Origin: Alloprevotella rava
Lineage (GTDB): Bacteria > Bacteroidota > Bacteroidia > Bacteroidales > Bacteroidaceae
Length of the DNA stretch: 64,000 nt
Direction of reading: 5' to 3'
Assembly (NCBI RefSeq): GCF_014195585.1
Contig: NZ_JACICA010000010.1
Coordinates: 1-64,000, forward strand
Positions 62,628 to 64,000 of this stretch are shown here, in pieces. A program made the translations under genes and the position numbers. Under the pieces are notes generated by a model. That model saw only the letters and a list, made by a program, of their open reading frames with translations, searched no databases and was not told the DNA's origin. How positions within the stretch are numbered: position 1 is the first letter of the stretch; every line of letters begins with the position of its first letter.

Positions 62628-62943
62628 TTTTGTTGTCACGTTGTCACAGATCCAACAAACACTCTGATAAACAAAGACTTAAATGCGTGACAACAAAAAT
62701 AGGATAAAATTTTGTTGTCACACTGTTATCACGCACTTAATAAATACGTTTTCAAGTAGTTATACTCGAAGCGTGACAACGTGACGACGTGATAACAAAA
62801 AACGAAGTGTAGGAGGAAGAGAGAGTGTTTATGGATTTTATGCGCTTTTGTCGAAGCGTAAATACAATAAGGGAGTCGACTGATAGAATAAGGATGTCAG
62901 CTGATAGGCTTATTGTATCTAAAAATGCAATAAGGATATTTGC
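62628..62943 (+). repeat. Modular intergenic repeat, copy H (two modules)
   Basis: Iteron-like module 62628-62803, in which one direct word is lost and others changed (GTTATCAC, GTGATAAC). CAATAAGG module 62863-62943. The GC-rich module is absent or too diverged to see in 62400-62627, where only the lead-in to the iteron block is recognisable. The rest of the 62331-63204 gap shows no gene. Confidence 0.8.
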
Positions 62944-63147
62944 GATGGCGCATATTATAGAGATGTTTTCTCTCCAGATATTTTTCAAAAAAGCTTCACC
63001 TAAGCTTTTTCCAGAAACTCTGGGAAGAGACTTTACAGGGCTGTTTCTTGATTTTAACAGATTGCAATTCTGGAGCATTAACAAACACTCGGACAGCAGG
63101 ATATGTGCCGAACATCTTTCTTGAGAAAATGACGAACAGAAAGGACA

Positions 63148-63178
63148 CAAAAAAGGCCGCCCACATGTGGGCGACCTT
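63148..63178 (-). terminator. Terminator of the right-edge gene
   Basis: AAGGCCGCCCACATGTGGGC pairs with itself, closing with GACCTT, 27 bp after the stop on the minus strand, followed by a T-rich stretch. Confidence 0.8.
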
Positions 63179-63204
63179 CTGAAAAGTTATAGAGATGCCT
63201 CGAA

Positions 63205-64000
63205 TTACTTAACGAGAACCTTCTTGCCGTTGATGATGTAGAGACCCTTCTGAGCCTTCTGAACTTCACGACCCTGGAGATCATAGATCTTACCAGACTT
63301 CACAACGTTGAGAACTGCGCTATTGATACCAGTTACGAGATCTGGGTCAATGTTTACAGAGTAGTCACCGCTATTAGCAAACTCACCGAGGTTAGTGAAG
63401 TAACCATCGTTAGCGCGGCTAGTAGCATCCTTTTCAGCCTTGAGGAAGGTTGTACCCTGTGCGTTGAGAACAACAGCCGTTGCAGGAAGAGCAACAGGAG
63501 CCAAAGTTCCAACGAAGTTTACGCCTGTTTCAGCATTAGTGTAAGTAACCGGAGTCAGCGTGTAGTTGATAGCTTCGAGAGAAGCAGCAGAGAGAGAAAT
63601 CTCAACGCCCTTTTCTCCTTGACCAGGAACTACAAGCATCGGAGTACCAGCAGCAACAGTAGAGGAAACTTTCTCAAATTCAATTGTACCCTTCGTCTTG
63701 TTCAGACCAAGTGGCAAGTATAACTCACCACCAATAGGAGCGTCAATAACATCGAATGGAAGAGTCAGAATAGCAGGAGAAGTCATATCTACAAAGTATG
63801 CGTGATTCCAATCGGTAGCCTCTTCGAAGAAGAAAGCAGAGTTGTCTGTACCAGAAGCAGAATTCCAAGTAACAATAGTCTTAGTACCAGGCTTAGCATT
63901 AGCAAATACATTGTCAGCTTGAACAAAGTTAAACAAACCACCTACCTTAGCAGAACGCAGACGCATTTCAGTAGAGTCAGCATCCAGACGCATATACATA
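63205..64000 (-). CDS. Sorting-tail surface protein, 5' end outside window
   Basis: At least 264 residues of the C-terminal part of a secreted protein; the reading frame is still open at the right edge, so the true start is outside. The visible part is beta-rich and resembles the Prevotella surface-protein domain with a self-contained strand pattern (ILTLPFDVIDAPIGGELYLP, AGTPMLVVPGQGEKGVEISL, FLKAEKDATSRANDGYFTN). It ends IYDLQGREVQKAQKGLYIIN plus GKKVLVK, the canonical sorting tail. Codon use is strongly biased, suggesting high expression. Function unknown. Confidence 0.8.
   Translation of the reverse strand, partial: MYMRLDADSTEMRLRSAKVGGLFNFVQADNVFANAKPGTKTIVTWNSASGTDNSAFFFEEATDWNHAYFVDMTSPAILTLPFDVIDAPIGGELYLPLGLNKTKGTIEFEKVSSTVAAGTPMLVVPGQGEKGVEISLSAASLEAINYTLTPVTYTNAETGVNFVGTLAPVALPATAVVLNAQGTTFLKAEKDATSRANDGYFTNLGEFANSGDYSVNIDPDLVTGINSAVLNVVKSGKIYDLQGREVQKAQKGLYIINGKKVLVK

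Overview
The window reads as chromosomal DNA of a Bacteroidales species, most likely of the Prevotella/Alloprevotella type. The reasons are a SusC/SusD operon, six putative type IX secretion system (T9SS) cargo proteins with Bacteroidetes sorting domains, promoters of the form TTG-N19/21-TAnnTTTG in front of many genes, and an RF2 gene without the programmed frameshift. No rRNA, tRNA or CRISPR array was found.

Layout. 0.4-1.5 kb: two small lipoproteins with ATGA overlap. 1.53-6.53 kb: a mosaic bounded by IS982-type ends and by two identical perfect hairpins. It holds the remains of a double-glycine-peptide export locus: a C39-like/VKOR protein with a nonsense codon, two glycosyltransferase stubs, an outer-membrane barrel that still looks intact, and a C39 peptidase domain cut off before its ABC transporter. 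6.5-10.2 kb: CYTH protein, a 47-aa membrane protein, prfB and an acyl-CoA ligase. 10.7-21.5 kb: the dcw operon on the minus strand (mraZ-rsmH-ftsL-ftsI-murE-mraY-murD-ftsW), ending in a secreted cyclophilin where murG would be expected. Two MraZ boxes overlap its promoter. 21.9-24.2 kb: divergent threonine dehydrogenase and KBL genes for threonine to glycine. 24.3-38.0 kb: M6 protease, a SusC/SusD/lipoprotein operon and a GH20 hexosaminidase, all envelope or secreted functions for degrading and importing host-type polymers. 38.2-42.3 kb: gpmI, a small membrane protein, a WYL regulator and an RlpA-like protein with a long structured leader. 43.1-48.6 kb: a large alpha-2-macroglobulin. 48.9 kb: a candidate small RNA. 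49.6-55.5 kb: a type-B T9SS protein, uvrA, a GxxExxY protein and a POT peptide transporter. 56.3-64.0 kb: secreted proteins including a 1473-aa papain-like protease with LamG and PKD domains, plus a 50-aa acidic ORF.

The most unusual signal is non-coding. A modular repeat family occurs eight times in the gaps, about every 6-8 kb from 21.7 kb onward (at 10.5, 21.7, 27.8, 34.8, 42.5, 49.2, 55.7 and 62.9 kb). A full copy is about 0.45-0.5 kb and has three modules: a nested CAATAAGG palindrome of about 80 bp, an iteron-like block of about 180 bp built from GTTGTCAC words in opposed arrays, and a GC-rich palindromic block. Where orientation can be read, six of seven copies have the CAATAAGG module facing the 3' end and terminator of the neighbouring gene. 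I do not recognise this family and treat it as the main candidate for something undescribed. All function statements are from reading the sequence only.
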